NCBI RefSeq assembly: GCF_900111685.1
Contig: NZ_FOHX01000003.1
Location: forward strand, 671,500 to 735,499
Reading direction: 5' to 3'
Length of the DNA: 64,000 nt
Source of the DNA: Nonomuraea wenchangensis
GTDB lineage: Bacteria; Actinomycetota; Actinomycetes; Streptosporangiales; Streptosporangiaceae
Below the pieces are notes generated by a model. The model ran no database searches and had not been told where the DNA came from. It saw only the letters and a list, made by a program, of their open reading frames with translations. Positions 49,300 through 58,431 of the stretch are shown one piece after another; within the stretch, counting starts at the first letter, position 1; each line of letters begins with the position of its first letter. The position numbers were made by a program, and so were the translations under genes.

Positions 49300-50251
49300 C
49301 CCGAACGACCCCGACACTCCGGACACGGCTGCTGACGCTTCGGACGCGCGTGCGGACACTCCGGACGCGGCTGCTGACGCTTCGGACACGGACGCGCTGG
49401 AGGCTGAACTGCTCGCCCTCGGCAGCTTGCTCGACGTGCCCACCGCCGCGCCCGCCCCCGACGTGGCCGCCGCCGTCCGCGCCCGCCTCACCCAACCCGA
49501 CCCCGGCGCGCCCGCCTCACCTGACCTCGGCGTGCCCGCCCGGCCGGACCCCGACGTGCCCTCCCCACTCGACCCCGGCGTGTCCGCCCCACCCCACCCC
49601 GACATGCCAGCCGATCCGGCGCATGGGGCGGACGGCCGTCGCCCACAGCGGCCGGGTGGGCGTTCGCGGAGGCGGCGGTGGGGTGTCGTGGTGGCTGTGG
49701 TGGCGGTGGTCGTGGCCGTCACCGCCGCCACCCCGCAGGGCCGGGCCGCCGTGGTGAAGATCCTCCGGTTCGCGGGCGTCGAGCTGCGGGTCTCCGACAC
49801 CCCGCCCCCTCCGCTCACCACCACCGCGCCGCTCCCCGGCGAGCGCGCCGTGGCACCGGAGGAGCTGCCGGCCCTGGCCCGTTTCCCGGTGCGCACCCCC
49901 ACCCGCCTCGGCCCCCCGCAGGCGGCGACGGTCTCCGACGGCGGACGGGTGGTGTCGATGTTCTGGCCGGGCGGCATCCGCCTGGACCAGTTCGACGGCG
50001 AGATGGAGCCGTACTTCTTCAAGCAGCTCGGCCCGCCGTTCCCGACCCACGTCGAGCTGGGCGGCGGCGCGGAGGGCTGGTGGGTCGGCGGCGAGCATCC
50101 GCTCGGCCACCTCCGCCGCGTGGACGGCACGGTCGTGCCGCTCCGCCAGGCGGCGCCCACCCTCATCTGGACGAGCGGCGGCGTCAACCTCCGTCTGGAG
50201 GGCGTACGCACCGCGCGCGAGGCCGCCGCGATCGCCGACTCACTCCGCTGA
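49286..50251 (+). CDS. Single-span membrane protein, putative ECF anti-sigma partner with DUF4367-like C-terminus
   Basis: A 321-residue protein. Residues 1-110 are a repetitive, acidic low-complexity cytoplasmic region (DTPDTAADASDARADTPDAA; PDPDVPSPLDPGVSAPP). One helix (RRRWGVVVAVVAVVVAVTAA) lies at about 128-148 and the rest is extracytoplasmic. The end, PTLIWTSGGVNLRLEGVRTA and AAAIADSL, resembles the C-terminal pattern of DUF4367/RseB-like sensor domains. No zinc-type anti-sigma motif (HxxxCxxC) is seen. The anti-sigma role is inferred from the 14-base overlap with the sigma gene. Confidence 0.7.
   Translation: MNSHDPNDPDTPDTAADASDARADTPDAAADASDTDALEAELLALGSLLDVPTAAPAPDVAAAVRARLTQPDPGAPASPDLGVPARPDPDVPSPLDPGVSAPPHPDMPADPAHGADGRRPQRPGGRSRRRRWGVVVAVVAVVVAVTAATPQGRAAVVKILRFAGVELRVSDTPPPPLTTTAPLPGERAVAPEELPALARFPVRTPTRLGPPQAATVSDGGRVVSMFWPGGIRLDQFDGEMEPYFFKQLGPPFPTHVELGGGAEGWWVGGEHPLGHLRRVDGTVVPLRQAAPTLIWTSGGVNLRLEGVRTAREAAAIADSLR
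49313..49387 (+). repeat. 42-bp tandem repeat within the anti-sigma-like gene
   Basis: A 33-base unit (GACACTCCGGAC, one variable base, then CGGCTGCTGACGCTTCGGAC) at 49313-49345 recurs at 49355-49387, a 42-base period, encoding two copies of a 14-residue Asp/Ala-rich unit. The copies differ at one base, so the duplication is recent or homogenised. Confidence 0.75.
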
Positions 50252-51262
50252 CCCGGTGAGCCAGTCGTCGACGCCCTTCAGCAGCTCCTTGCGCACCGTC
50301 TCGGGCGCCGCCGACGAGCGCACCGACTGACGGGCCAGCTCGGCGATCTCGGCGTCGGAGAAGGCGTACTCGTCCCTGGCCAGCTCGTACTGGCGCAGCA
50401 GCCGGTCGCCGAACAGCAGCGGGTCGTCGGCGCCCAGCGCGATCGGCACCCCCGCGTCGAACAGCCGCCGCAGCGGCACGTCGGCGGCCCGCTCGGCCAC
50501 CCCCAGCCCGACGTTCGAGGTGGGGCAGACCTCGCAGCAGATCTGCCGGTCGGCCAGGCGGCTCATGAGCCAGTCGTCCTCGGCCGACCGTACGCCGTGC
50601 CCGACCCGGTCGGCCCCCAGGTCGTCCACGCACTGCTGGACGCTGCGCGGGCCCATCAGCTCGCCGCCGTGCGGCACGGCCAGCAGCCCGCCCCGCTTGG
50701 CGATCCTGAAGGCGCGCTCGAAGTCGCGGGCCTGGCCCCGGCGCTCGTCGTTGGACAGCCCGAAGCCGACGACCCCGTGGTCGCGATATTGGAGGGCGAG
50801 CCTGGCCAGCGTGTTGGCGTCCAGCGGATGCCTGGTCCGGTTCGCGGCCACGATCACCGCGATGCCGACGCGGGAGTGCTCGGCGGCCTGCCGCGCGGCG
50901 TCCAGCATCAGCTCCAGCGTGGCCGTCAGCCCGCCGAACCGCTGGGCGTAGCCGGACGGGTCCACCTGGATCTCCAGCCAGCGCGACCCGGCCGCCGCCT
51001 CGTCCTCGGCGGTCTCGCGCAGCAGCCGGTAGACGTGTTCCGGGCGGGTCAGGACGGACCGGGCGATGTCGTACAGCCTCTGGAACCTGAACCAGCCGCG
51101 CTCGTCGGTGGCGCGCAGTTTGGGCGGCCAGTCCTGCTCCAGCGCGTCGGGCAGGTGCAGCCCCTGGTCCCTGGCCAGCTCGATCAGCGTGGCGTGCCGC
51201 ATGGAACCGGTGAAGTGCAGATGAAGATGTGCTTTAGGGAGTGTGACCAGGGGCTTCGGCAT
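50240..51262 (-). CDS. Adenosine deaminase family protein
   Basis: A 340-residue metal-dependent deaminase. The zinc ligands start in KAHLHLHFTGSMR (HxH), followed by LAVPHGGELMGP (His and catalytic Glu), DRVGHGVRSAEDD (catalytic His) and ALGADDPLLFG (the metal Asp; canonical adenosine deaminases have a SLNTDDP-type motif here). It hydrolyses adenosine or a related purine to inosine or the corresponding product. ATG 51262 is used. Its 3' end overlaps the convergent membrane-protein gene by 12 bases. Confidence 0.9.
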   Translation of the reverse strand: MPKPLVTLPKAHLHLHFTGSMRHATLIELARDQGLHLPDALEQDWPPKLRATDERGWFRFQRLYDIARSVLTRPEHVYRLLRETAEDEAAAGSRWLEIQVDPSGYAQRFGGLTATLELMLDAARQAAEHSRVGIAVIVAANRTRHPLDANTLARLALQYRDHGVVGFGLSNDERRGQARDFERAFRIAKRGGLLAVPHGGELMGPRSVQQCVDDLGADRVGHGVRSAEDDWLMSRLADRQICCEVCPTSNVGLGVAERAADVPLRRLFDAGVPIALGADDPLLFGDRLLRQYELARDEYAFSDAEIAELARQSVRSSAAPETVRKELLKGVDDWLTGSAE

Positions 51263-51343
51263 CTCCTCATCTTGCCACCGGCGTCGCCATCGGTTGGTTC
51301 AAAAGAGGGGTAGGAGGCGGGCCGGGCAGGGGATCATCGGGAA

Positions 51344-51994
51344 ATGATCCCGGACGGGCGTGTGTACGGGCAGGAACCCGCGGACGGCACCGCGTACGCG
51401 GGCGGGCAGGGCAGGCGGGCGGCGCTCGCGGCGCTGGCGTTCACGGCGACGGCGGTGGCCATCTACGGGCTGTTCGCGTCGGGGTTCGGGCGGGTACGCC
51501 CCCCCGAGGCGGAGGAGCCGGCCGCCGCCGCGCAGGGCCCACCCGCCCCAGCCCCGCCGCCGCGGACTCCGACGCCCGAGCCGGCCGCGCCGCCCGCGCC
51601 CACGCTGGCGGTGATCGCCGACGGCTTCTACCTCACCTACCTCCCGCCGGGCCTGAAGCGCACCGGCGGAGGAACGTTCGGCCCCGGGGCGGGCGGCTGG
51701 GCCAGATATGCCCTGGCGGGCTCCGCCCAGTCAGGCAGGTACGTCGTGGCGCGCGTCGATCGCGGCCCCGTCGCCGCCGACTGGCCGAGCTACCGCGCCC
51801 ACGCCGCCGTGCTCGACGCCCGCGAGACCGTCGTCCGGGGCAGGCCCGCCGTGGTAGGCCGCGACCCGCGCGGCGGCCGGACGATCGCCTGGCTGGAGCG
51901 CCGCGGCACGGGCGTGCGAGTCAGGGCCGGTGAAACCCTGCGTAAGGAACTCCTCGCAGTTGCCGCCTCGGTCAAGGCTCGTGTAGGAGACTAG
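51344..51994 (+). CDS. Membrane-anchored hypothetical protein with DUF4367-like tail
   Basis: A 216-residue protein. A short cytoplasmic N-terminus is followed by one helix (AALAALAFTATAVAIYGLFA, about residues 27-46). A Pro/Ala/Glu stalk leads to an extracytoplasmic domain from about residue 90. The ending (RTIAWLERRGTGVRVRAGET, then KELLAVAASV) follows the same pattern as the proteins at 49286 and 52046. Family not recognised. It lies two genes from the ECF sigma factor and shares its orientation. Confidence 0.65.
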   Translation: MIPDGRVYGQEPADGTAYAGGQGRRAALAALAFTATAVAIYGLFASGFGRVRPPEAEEPAAAAQGPPAPAPPPRTPTPEPAAPPAPTLAVIADGFYLTYLPPGLKRTGGGTFGPGAGGWARYALAGSAQSGRYVVARVDRGPVAADWPSYRAHAAVLDARETVVRGRPAVVGRDPRGGRTIAWLERRGTGVRVRAGETLRKELLAVAASVKARVGD

Positions 51995-52045
51995 AGCCCC
52001 TTCCCGTCCCCTTCCCGGGGTGTCCACACACGTCATGGGGGGTCC

Positions 52046-52615
52046 ATGCGGCGTCCGGCGGCGGCGCTCCTCGCGCTCGCGCTCTCCGGCTGCGCACTCT
52101 CCGGCTGCGCGGGCGGCGGCGGTTCGGGCAGCGGTGAGGCCCCGGTGCCCCGTACGTCCGCCGAGGTCCTGTCCGCGGAGACCCCGTCCGCCGATTCCCC
52201 GTCCGCCGATTCCCTGGGCGACGAGCAGGGTGGCAACCGGGCGCTGGCGCTGTCGTGCGACGCCGCCTCCGAGGTCCACCTGCCCGCCGTGCCCGCCCCG
52301 CTCCGACGCGCGGGCGCCTTCTCCCGCCTGCCCGCGCTCACCCGCCCGCTCGACGTGCACGGCCTGATCTGGAGCCAGAACGACGAGCGGCTGTACGTCG
52401 GCGTGGTGTGCGGCCCGCGTACCGCCGAGCAGTTCGTCACGCTGGTGGCGCAGGCGCGGCTCACGATGTGGGAGGGCCGGCCCGCGCTGCACTGGACCAC
52501 GCGCACGGGCGTGCGCAACTTCATGTGGCTGGAGCGTCCCGGCGTCGCGGTCTATGTCGGCGCGACGCCGGGGCTCAGCGACCGGATCCATCCGATCGCC
52601 ACCGGGATCGGCTAG
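52046..52615 (+). CDS. Putative lipoprotein with DUF4367-like tail
   Basis: A 189-residue exported protein. It carries two consecutive lipobox-like motifs, LSGC-A-LSGC-A, with candidate lipidated cysteines at 16 and 21, produced by a 15-base duplication of CTCTCCGGCTGCGCA. A Ser/Asp/Glu-rich linker with small repeats (SAETPSADSPSADS) is followed by a domain with two cysteines and the tail NFMWLERPGVAVYVGATPG. The gene abuts the convergent aminotransferase gene with no gap. Confidence 0.7.
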   Translation: MRRPAAALLALALSGCALSGCAGGGGSGSGEAPVPRTSAEVLSAETPSADSPSADSLGDEQGGNRALALSCDAASEVHLPAVPAPLRRAGAFSRLPALTRPLDVHGLIWSQNDERLYVGVVCGPRTAEQFVTLVAQARLTMWEGRPALHWTTRTGVRNFMWLERPGVAVYVGATPGLSDRIHPIATGIG

Positions 52616-53824
52616 TCAGCGGGCCTCGGCCAGCAGCTTGCCCAGGCGGCTGACGCCCTCGACCAGGTCGTCGTCGCCCAGCGCGTACGACAGCCGGAAG
52701 TATCCAGGCGTCCCGAACGCCTCCCCGGGCACCACCGCGACCTCGGCCTCCTCCAGGATCAGCTCGGCCAGCTCGGCGGACGTGCCCGGCCGCCGCCCCC
52801 GCAGCTCCTTGCCGACCAGCGCCTTGACCGACGGGTATGCGTAGAACGCCCCCTTGGGCTCGGGGCACAACACGCCCGGGATGTCGTTGAGCATCCGCAC
52901 CATCGTCTGCCGCCGCCGGTCGAAGGCCGTGCGCATCTCGGCCACCGCCGACAGGTCGCCGGAGACCGCCGCCAGCGCCGCCATCTGCGAGACGTTGGAG
53001 ACGTTGGAGGTGGCGTGCGACTGCAGGTTGGTGGCCGCCTTGACGACGTCGGGCGGGCCGATCAGCCAGCCCACCCGCCAGCCGGTCATCGCGTACGTCT
53101 TGGCCACGCCGTTGAGTATCACGACCCGGTCGCCCAGCTCGGGGACGGCCGTGGCGATGCTGGTGAACTCGGCGCCGCCGTACACCAGGTGCTCGTAGAT
53201 CTCGTCGGTGATCACCCACAGGCCGTGCTCGGAGGCCCACCGGCCGATCTCCACCGTCTGCTCGCGGGTGTGGACGGCGCCCGTCGGGTTGGACGGCGAG
53301 ACGAACAGCAGCGCCTTCGTCCGCTCCGTGCGCGCCGCCTCCAGCTGCTCGACGCTCGCGAGGTAGCCGGTGGACTCGTCGGTGACCACGTCGACCTGCG
53401 TGCCGCCCGCCAGCTTGATCGCCTCGGGGTAGGTCGTCCAGTAGGGCGCCACGACGAGCACCTCGTCGCCCGGGTCGAGCAGGGTGGCGAACGCCTCGTA
53501 GACGGCCTGCTTGCCGCCGTTGGTGACGAGCACCTGCGAGGGCTCGGCGGAGTAGCCGGAGTCGCGCCGCGTCTTGGCCGCGATGGCCTGCTTGAGCTCG
53601 GGCAGCCCGCCGGCCGGGGTGTACTTGTGGAAGCGCGGGTCGCGGGCCGCCTCGACCGCCGCCTCGACGATGTAGCCGGGCGTCGGGAAGTCGGGCTCGC
53701 CCGCGCCGAACCCGATGACCGGGCGCCCGGCGGCCTTCATGGCCTTCGCCTTGGCGTCCACGGCCAGCGTGGCGGACTCGGAAATCGCGGAGATTCTTGC
53801 GGAGATGCGGCGTCGGCTCGGCAT
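52616..53824 (-). CDS. Pyridoxal-phosphate-dependent aminotransferase, AspC type
   Basis: A 402-residue class I aminotransferase. N-terminal [20 protein letters not shown] and [19 protein letters not shown] are typical of subgroup I-gamma aspartate aminotransferases. The PLP-lysine is in [16 protein letters not shown] and the substrate carboxylate is bound by the Arg of YFRLSYAL. It transfers the amino group between aspartate and 2-oxoglutarate. ATG 53824 fits the family start. It lies 157 bases from tRNA-Trp in the opposite orientation, a common actinobacterial arrangement. Confidence 0.93.
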   Translation of the reverse strand: MPSRRRISARISAISESATLAVDAKAKAMKAAGRPVIGFGAGEPDFPTPGYIVEAAVEAARDPRFHKYTPAGGLPELKQAIAAKTRRDSGYSAEPSQVLVTNGGKQAVYEAFATLLDPGDEVLVVAPYWTTYPEAIKLAGGTQVDVVTDESTGYLASVEQLEAARTERTKALLFVSPSNPTGAVHTREQTVEIGRWASEHGLWVITDEIYEHLVYGGAEFTSIATAVPELGDRVVILNGVAKTYAMTGWRVGWLIGPPDVVKAATNLQSHATSNVSNVSQMAALAAVSGDLSAVAEMRTAFDRRRQTMVRMLNDIPGVLCPEPKGAFYAYPSVKALVGKELRGRRPGTSAELAELILEEAEVAVVPGEAFGTPGYFRLSYALGDDDLVEGVSRLGKLLAEAR

Positions 53825-53981
53825 GGTTCCATCGTCGCACGACACGCTGACCTGGGCGATCAGGTTTCGGTTCGACGTGCCGGGCAATCCCCCGTATGCT
53901 TCACCTCGGTCCTTCCGCCGCATGTCGGCGAGCGGTTCGGTCCAGGCAGTGATTCAATCAGGGTAGTCTGGTTGATGACAT

Positions 53982-54054
53982 AGGGCACTGGCGCAATTGG
54001 TAGCGCACCGGTCTCCAAAACCGGCGGTTGGGGGTTCGAGTCCCTCGTGCCCTG
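53982..54054 (+). tRNA. tRNA-Trp (anticodon CCA)
   Basis: A 73-base cloverleaf. The acceptor stem AGGGCAC pairs with GTGCCCT (54047-54053), with discriminator G at 54054. The D arm contains AATTGGTAG. The anticodon stem CCGGT pairs with ACCGG around the loop CTCCAAA, with CCA at 54015-54017. The T arm contains GGTTCGAGTCC. CCA is not encoded at the 3' end. It lies 77 bases upstream of secE, the usual actinobacterial position. Confidence 0.97.
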
Positions 54055-54131
54055 CGAGTGCGGTCCGCGCAAGATAGGCGTGTAAGCGCGCCGCGAAACT
54101 GCGTTGGATACGACGAATTCAGGTGAGGACT

Positions 54132-54377
54132 GTGGCGATCGACACGCGCGGCGAGACCGCAGACAAGCCCAGTGGCGAGAAGAAGACGCGCACTTCACCT
54201 GCCCTCTTTTATCGGCAGGTCGTCAACGAGCTTCGTAAGGTCATCTGGCCGACACGCAAGGATCTCATCACTTACACCACGGTCGTTCTGATATTCGTTC
54301 TGATCATGGTTGGCATCGTCTATGGGCTTGATACCGCCCTGGGATGGGCAGTGCTGAAGGTCTTCGGCGGGGCCTGA
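54132..54377 (+). CDS. secE: Preprotein translocase subunit SecE
   Basis: An 81-residue SecE with a cytoplasmic N-terminal extension. The amphipathic conserved helix (FYRQVVNELRKVIWPTRKDL) and one membrane helix (TVVLIFVLIMVGIVYGLDTA) are both visible. It clamps SecY in the protein-export channel. GTG 54132 has an AGGTGAGG site just upstream; a GTG at 54123 would add three residues. It is followed by nusG. Confidence 0.95.
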   Translation: MAIDTRGETADKPSGEKKTRTSPALFYRQVVNELRKVIWPTRKDLITYTTVVLIFVLIMVGIVYGLDTALGWAVLKVFGGA

Positions 54378-54440
54378 TCCTGACGCCGCCGGTCGACTGA
54401 CGGAGTCGCCCTTCGATTCGACGAAAGAGGAAGAGTCACC

Positions 54441-55205
54441 GTGTCCGAGTCTTCATTTCCGGCGGACGAGTCTCGCGACGAGTGGGACGACGAGCTGGAA
54501 GAGGCCACTGAGGAAACCGCCGGGGCGGAGTCCGAGGAGGCCGAGGTCGCGGAGAGCGACGAGCCGACCGAGGCCGACGCTTCCGCCGCCGAGGACGCTT
54601 CGGCCCTTCCCGACGTCGATCCCGTCGAGGAGTTCAAGCAGTCGCTGCGCGGCCTGCCCGGCGAGTGGTACGTCATCCACTCCTACGCCGGCTACGAGAA
54701 CCGCGTGAAGTCCAACATCGAGAGCCGCAACGTGTCGCTCAACATGGAGGACTACATCTACCAGGTCGAGGTGCCGACGCACACCGTCCAGGAGTTCAAG
54801 AGCGGCAAGAAGGTGCCGGTCAAGGAGCGCGTGCTGCCCGGCTACGTCCTGGTGCGCATGGAGCTGACCGACGAGTCCTGGGCCGCGGTGCGCAACACCC
54901 CTGGCGTCACCGGCTTCGTCGGCCTGTCCAACAAGCCGAGCCCGCTCAGCCTCGACGAGGTCGCCAAGCTGCTCGCGCCCGAGCCGACCGAGGAGACCAA
55001 GAAGGCGGCCACCAAGACCGCCGCGGGCCCCACGGTCGAGTTCGAGATCGGCGAGTCCGTCACGGTCATGGACGGCCCGTTCGCCACCCTGCCGGCCTCG
55101 GTGAGCGAGATCAGCCCCGAGTCGCAGAAGCTCAAGGTGCTCGTCTCGATCTTCGGCCGGGAGACCCCGGTGGAGCTGTCGTTCAACCAGGTCTCGAAGA
55201 TCTAG
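54441..55205 (+). CDS. nusG: Transcription termination/antitermination protein NusG
   Basis: A 254-residue NusG. An acidic extension of about 75 residues ([20 protein letters not shown]), common in actinobacteria, is followed by the NGN domain ([51 protein letters not shown]) and the C-terminal KOW domain ([19 protein letters not shown]). It binds RNA polymerase and Rho or ribosomal S10. GTG/ATG choice follows the extension; the operon continues to rplK. Confidence 0.96.
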   Translation: MSESSFPADESRDEWDDELEEATEETAGAESEEAEVAESDEPTEADASAAEDASALPDVDPVEEFKQSLRGLPGEWYVIHSYAGYENRVKSNIESRNVSLNMEDYIYQVEVPTHTVQEFKSGKKVPVKERVLPGYVLVRMELTDESWAAVRNTPGVTGFVGLSNKPSPLSLDEVAKLLAPEPTEETKKAATKTAAGPTVEFEIGESVTVMDGPFATLPASVSEISPESQKLKVLVSIFGRETPVELSFNQVSKI

Positions 55206-55235
55206 GACGATCACTTACACTTAGACGTTCGGACT

Positions 55236-55259
55236 GGCCGCCTGCGCTGTCGGGCGGCC
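55236..55259 (+). promoter_or_regulatory. Hairpin between nusG and rplK
   Basis: GGCCGCC (55236-55242) pairs with GGCGGCC (55253-55259), 68 bases before rplK. No U-run follows; it may be a partial terminator or part of the L11-operon leader. Confidence 0.4.
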
Positions 55260-55326
55260 TCCGACATGTCAGGGCCGCATCCGCCGCCCGGCATCGCATC
55301 ACAATCCAGGACCCGGAGAAGGACAC

Positions 55327-55758
55327 ATGCCTCCGAAGAAGAAAATCGCCGCGTTGGTGAAGGTCCAGCTCCCCGCTGGCCAGGCCACCCCGGCGCCGCC
55401 GGTGGGTACCGCCCTCGGTCCCCACGGCGTCAACATCATGGACTTCGTCAAGCAGTACAACGCTGCCACGGAGTCCCAGCGGGGCAACATCATCCCCGTT
55501 GAGATCACCATTTTCGAGGACCGCAGCTTCACCTTCGTCACGAAGACGCCGCCGGCCCCCGAGCTGATCAAGAAGGCCCTCGGCATCGACAAGGGCAGCG
55601 CGGTCCCGCACCGCGACAAGGTCGGCAAGCTGAGCCGCGAGCAGCTGCGCAGCATCGCCGAGACCAAGATGCCCGACCTCAACGCCAACGACGTCGAGGC
55701 GGCCGAGAAGATCATCGCCGGCACCGCCCGGTCGATGGGCATCACGATCGCCGAGTAA
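55327..55758 (+). CDS. rplK: 50S ribosomal protein L11
   Basis: A 143-residue L11 of normal length. The N-terminal domain includes [20 protein letters not shown] and [13 protein letters not shown], and the C-terminal RNA-binding domain has [24 protein letters not shown] sequence and GTARSMGI. It forms the GTPase-associated centre with 23S rRNA. GGAG precedes ATG 55327, and rplA follows 70 bases later. Confidence 0.97.
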   Translation: MPPKKKIAALVKVQLPAGQATPAPPVGTALGPHGVNIMDFVKQYNAATESQRGNIIPVEITIFEDRSFTFVTKTPPAPELIKKALGIDKGSAVPHRDKVGKLSREQLRSIAETKMPDLNANDVEAAEKIIAGTARSMGITIAE

Positions 55759-55828
55759 CACCCTTCTCTTCCCACACGTGGGAGGGCCGAAAGAGCGACC
55801 GGCCCGAATACCACTAGGAGTTAATGCA

Positions 55829-56548
55829 ATGAAGCGCAGCAAAGCGCACAAGGACGCGGCGGCCAAGGTCGACCGCGACAAGCTCTACACCCCGGTCGAG
55901 GCCGCCAAGCTCGCCAAGGAGACGTCGACCACCAAGTTCGACGCCACCGTCGAGGTCGCGCTGCGGCTGGGCGTCGACCCTCGCAAGGCAGACCAGATCG
56001 TGCGCGGCACGGTCAACCTTCCGCACGGCACCGGCAAGACCGCCCGGGTCCTGGTCTTCGCGACCGGTGACCGTGCCGAGGCTGCCCGCGAGGCGGGCGC
56101 CGACATCGTCGGCGCCGACGAGCTGATCGACGAGATCTCCAAGGGCAACCGGCTCAACGAGTTCGACGCCGTGGTGGCCACGCCCGACATGATGGGCAAG
56201 GTCGGCCGCCTGGGCCGCGTGCTCGGCCCGCGTGGCCTCATGCCCAACCCGAAGACCGGCACCGTGACGCCCGACGTCGCGAAGGCCGTCACGGACATCA
56301 AGGGCGGCAAGATCGAGTTCCGCACCGACCGGCAGGCCAACCTGCACTTCATCATCGGCAAGACGTCCTTCGGCGAGCGCCAGCTCCTGGAGAACTACGC
56401 TGCCGCGCTGGACGAGGTGCTGCGTCTCAAGCCGTCGGCCGCCAAGGGCCGCTACCTGAAGAAGGTCACCTTCTCCACGACGATGGGGCCGGGCGTTCCC
56501 GTCGACCCCAACGTCACCCGCGGCATCACCGCCGAGCTGGGCGAGTAG
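55829..56548 (+). CDS. rplA: 50S ribosomal protein L1
   Basis: A 239-residue L1. Typical segments are [55 protein letters not shown] and MGPGVPVD near the end. It binds 23S rRNA at the L1 stalk and represses its own operon in many bacteria. ATG 55829 has AGGAG eight bases upstream. A very strong terminator follows. Confidence 0.97.
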   Translation: MKRSKAHKDAAAKVDRDKLYTPVEAAKLAKETSTTKFDATVEVALRLGVDPRKADQIVRGTVNLPHGTGKTARVLVFATGDRAEAAREAGADIVGADELIDEISKGNRLNEFDAVVATPDMMGKVGRLGRVLGPRGLMPNPKTGTVTPDVAKAVTDIKGGKIEFRTDRQANLHFIIGKTSFGERQLLENYAAALDEVLRLKPSAAKGRYLKKVTFSTTMGPGVPVDPNVTRGITAELGE

Positions 56549-56573
56549 TCGACCGGCCGCACGTGTGCTCCGA

Positions 56574-56609
56574 AGAGCCCCGCCCGTTTCGTACGGGCGG
56601 GGCTCTTTT
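56574..56609 (+). terminator. Intrinsic terminator of the secE-nusG-rplK-rplA operon
   Basis: A 14-bp perfect stem (56574-56587 with 56593-56606), loop TTCGT, then TTTT (56606-56609). This is the clearest intrinsic terminator in the window. Confidence 0.92.
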
Positions 56610-56757
56610 GCGTCTCGGAACGGGCGGGATCTTTGCGTCGGCGGGGTTGGGGGGTTGTGGAGGAGCTGTGCAGAGTGTGTGGGGGAGAACCCTGGGTTTT
56701 CCCCTAATTGTGCGGGGAAGCCGCTACAGTCCCGGATCGCAAAAGTAGGGTCAAGAC

Positions 56758-57579
56758 ATGCTGAAGCGCACGATAAGTCTCGCTGCGGCCGGAGCCGCGC
56801 TCGCCGTGGCCGCGGTTGCCGGTTGTGGCTCCAACGCCCAACCCATCCAGGTCAATTTGGCGGCCTCTGAGGTCCTGGCGCAGGCCGCGCAGAAGACCGC
56901 CGAGGTCACCAGCTACACCGTCGACGCCGTCGTCAACGCCTCCGGCGCCAAGGAAGGCAACGGCCGGGTGCAGGGCCGCATGCTCTACCAGAGCAAGCCC
57001 GAGCTCGCCGTGGACCTCACGCTGGACACCGTGGACATGGGCGGTCAGAGCCTGCCGGGCGGCGTCCGCGCCGTGCTGCAGGGCGACACCGTCTACGTCA
57101 AGGTCGAGGCGCTGAACAAGATGCTGGGCGCCACCAAGCCGTGGATCAAGGTCTCGCTGAACGAGGTCGGCGACCGTACGCAGATCGACCAGTACCTCGC
57201 CCAGATCCAGCAGTTCGACCTGGCCAACGTCACCAAGCTCGTCACGGCCTCCAAGGACGTGAAGCAGGCCGGCACCGAGACCGTCAACGGTGAGGACACC
57301 ACCCACTACACCGGCACCTTCCCGGTGGAGGCGGCCGTGCTGCTGCTGCCGGCCGACCGCCAGGAGCAGGCCCGCTCGAACCTGGCCGAGCTCAAGGACG
57401 TCGCGTTCGACGTCTGGGTGGCCGCCGACGGCCTGCCCCGCAAGCTCGCCCTGAACGGCCAGAAGGACGGCGACAAGCTGGACGCCACGCTGTTCTTCAA
57501 GGACTACAACAAGCCCGTGACCATCCAGGCCCCGGCAGCCGACCAGGTCGGCGAGATGCCGAAGACCATGACCAACTAG
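56758..57579 (+). CDS. LppX/LprA/LprF/LprG-like lipoprotein
   Basis: A 273-residue lipoprotein. The signal peptide ends in the lipobox AVAGC with Cys at 23. The mature part has the half-barrel fold pattern of LppX_LprAFG proteins: VTSYTVDAVVNASG, KPELAVDLTLDTVDMGGQSL, QGDTVYVKVEALNKMLGATK, TVNGEDTTHYTGTF. These carry lipids or lipoglycans across the periplasm in mycobacteria; the ligand here is unknown. It sits between the L1 terminator and the L10 leader, on its own transcript. Confidence 0.88.
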   Translation: MLKRTISLAAAGAALAVAAVAGCGSNAQPIQVNLAASEVLAQAAQKTAEVTSYTVDAVVNASGAKEGNGRVQGRMLYQSKPELAVDLTLDTVDMGGQSLPGGVRAVLQGDTVYVKVEALNKMLGATKPWIKVSLNEVGDRTQIDQYLAQIQQFDLANVTKLVTASKDVKQAGTETVNGEDTTHYTGTFPVEAAVLLLPADRQEQARSNLAELKDVAFDVWVAADGLPRKLALNGQKDGDKLDATLFFKDYNKPVTIQAPAADQVGEMPKTMTN

Positions 57580-57599
57580 GAACCATCACCGAGAACGAT

Positions 57600-57790
57600 T
57601 TGGAAACTCGGCGGCCAGCACCTATTCTGGTCGTTGCCGAAGACCGCCGGTCGTCGTCAGGTGCTCACATCCTGGCGGCCGAAGGTTCCACGTCTTGTGG
57701 ACGACCCGCGCAGGTGTGATGCGAGTTTCCCGCATGGATGGTCATCCATGTGCGTGAGCCCCGTGTGCGCCCTGCGCCCGGGGCTGTTCT
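57600..57790 (+). promoter_or_regulatory. Ribosomal protein L10 leader region
   Basis: The 255-base leader of rplJ contains GCCGAAGACCGCCGGTCGTC-type sequence characteristic of L10 leaders. Two hairpins follow: CATGGATG-GT-CATCCATG (57733-57750) and AGCCCCG ... CGGGGCT (57757-57763 with 57779-57785). L10 or the L10-L12 complex binds such leaders to repress translation. The exact fold needs covariance-model scoring. Confidence 0.65.
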
Positions 57791-57834
57791 CATTTCAGCA
57801 GACCTTCGCCGGCGGCACATCTGGAAGGAGGCCC

Positions 57835-58359
57835 ATGGCGAGGGCGGATAAGGCGACGGCTGTTGCCGAGCTCAAGAACGAGTTCGAAGGTAGCGCCGGC
57901 GCCGTTCTGACCGAGTACCGCGGTCTCACCGTCGCGCAGCTCAAGGACCTGCGCAAGTCTCTCGGTGAGAATGCGAAGTTCGCCGTGGCGAAGAACACCC
58001 TGACCAAGATCGCGGCCAACGAGGCCGGCGTGACGGGTCTGGACGACCTGCTGGTCGGCCCCACCGCTGTCGCCTTCGTCAAGGGCGACGTCGTGGAGGC
58101 GGCCAAGGGTCTGCGTGACTTCGCCAAGGCCAATCCCCTTCTGGTGATCAAGGGCGGCGTGCTCGAGGGCAAGACGCTCGACGCCACCGAGATCACCAAG
58201 CTCGCCGACCTCGAGTCCCGCGAGGTTCTCCTCGCGAAGCTTGCCGGTGCGCTCAAGGCGAAGCAGAGCGCCGCTGCCGCGATGTTCGCCGCGCTGCCCA
58301 CGCAAATGGCTCAGCTGGCCGAAGCCCTTCGCGCCAAGCGCGAAGAAGCGGGCGAGTAA
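57835..58359 (+). CDS. rplJ: 50S ribosomal protein L10
   Basis: A 174-residue L10. [20 protein letters not shown] starts the protein; [20 protein letters not shown] and [14 protein letters not shown] are core motifs. The alanine- and lysine-rich C-terminus binds L12 dimers ([20 protein letters not shown]). ATG 57835 has AGGAGG seven bases upstream. rplL follows 72 bases later. Confidence 0.97.
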   Translation: MARADKATAVAELKNEFEGSAGAVLTEYRGLTVAQLKDLRKSLGENAKFAVAKNTLTKIAANEAGVTGLDDLLVGPTAVAFVKGDVVEAAKGLRDFAKANPLLVIKGGVLEGKTLDATEITKLADLESREVLLAKLAGALKAKQSAAAAMFAALPTQMAQLAEALRAKREEAGE

Positions 58360-58431
58360 CACGGGGGTTGCCGCACCCACCGCGGTCCCGTTCCTAGTTT
58401 TCAGCAAGTCCTAAACGTAAGGAAACGCATC

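Noticed and set aside
53860..54198. 112-residue minus-strand frame crossing the tRNA-Trp gene
   Set aside because: It contains the translated reverse complement of the tRNA (a known source of spurious proteins with GTRDSNPQPPVLETG-like sequence), so it is not a gene.
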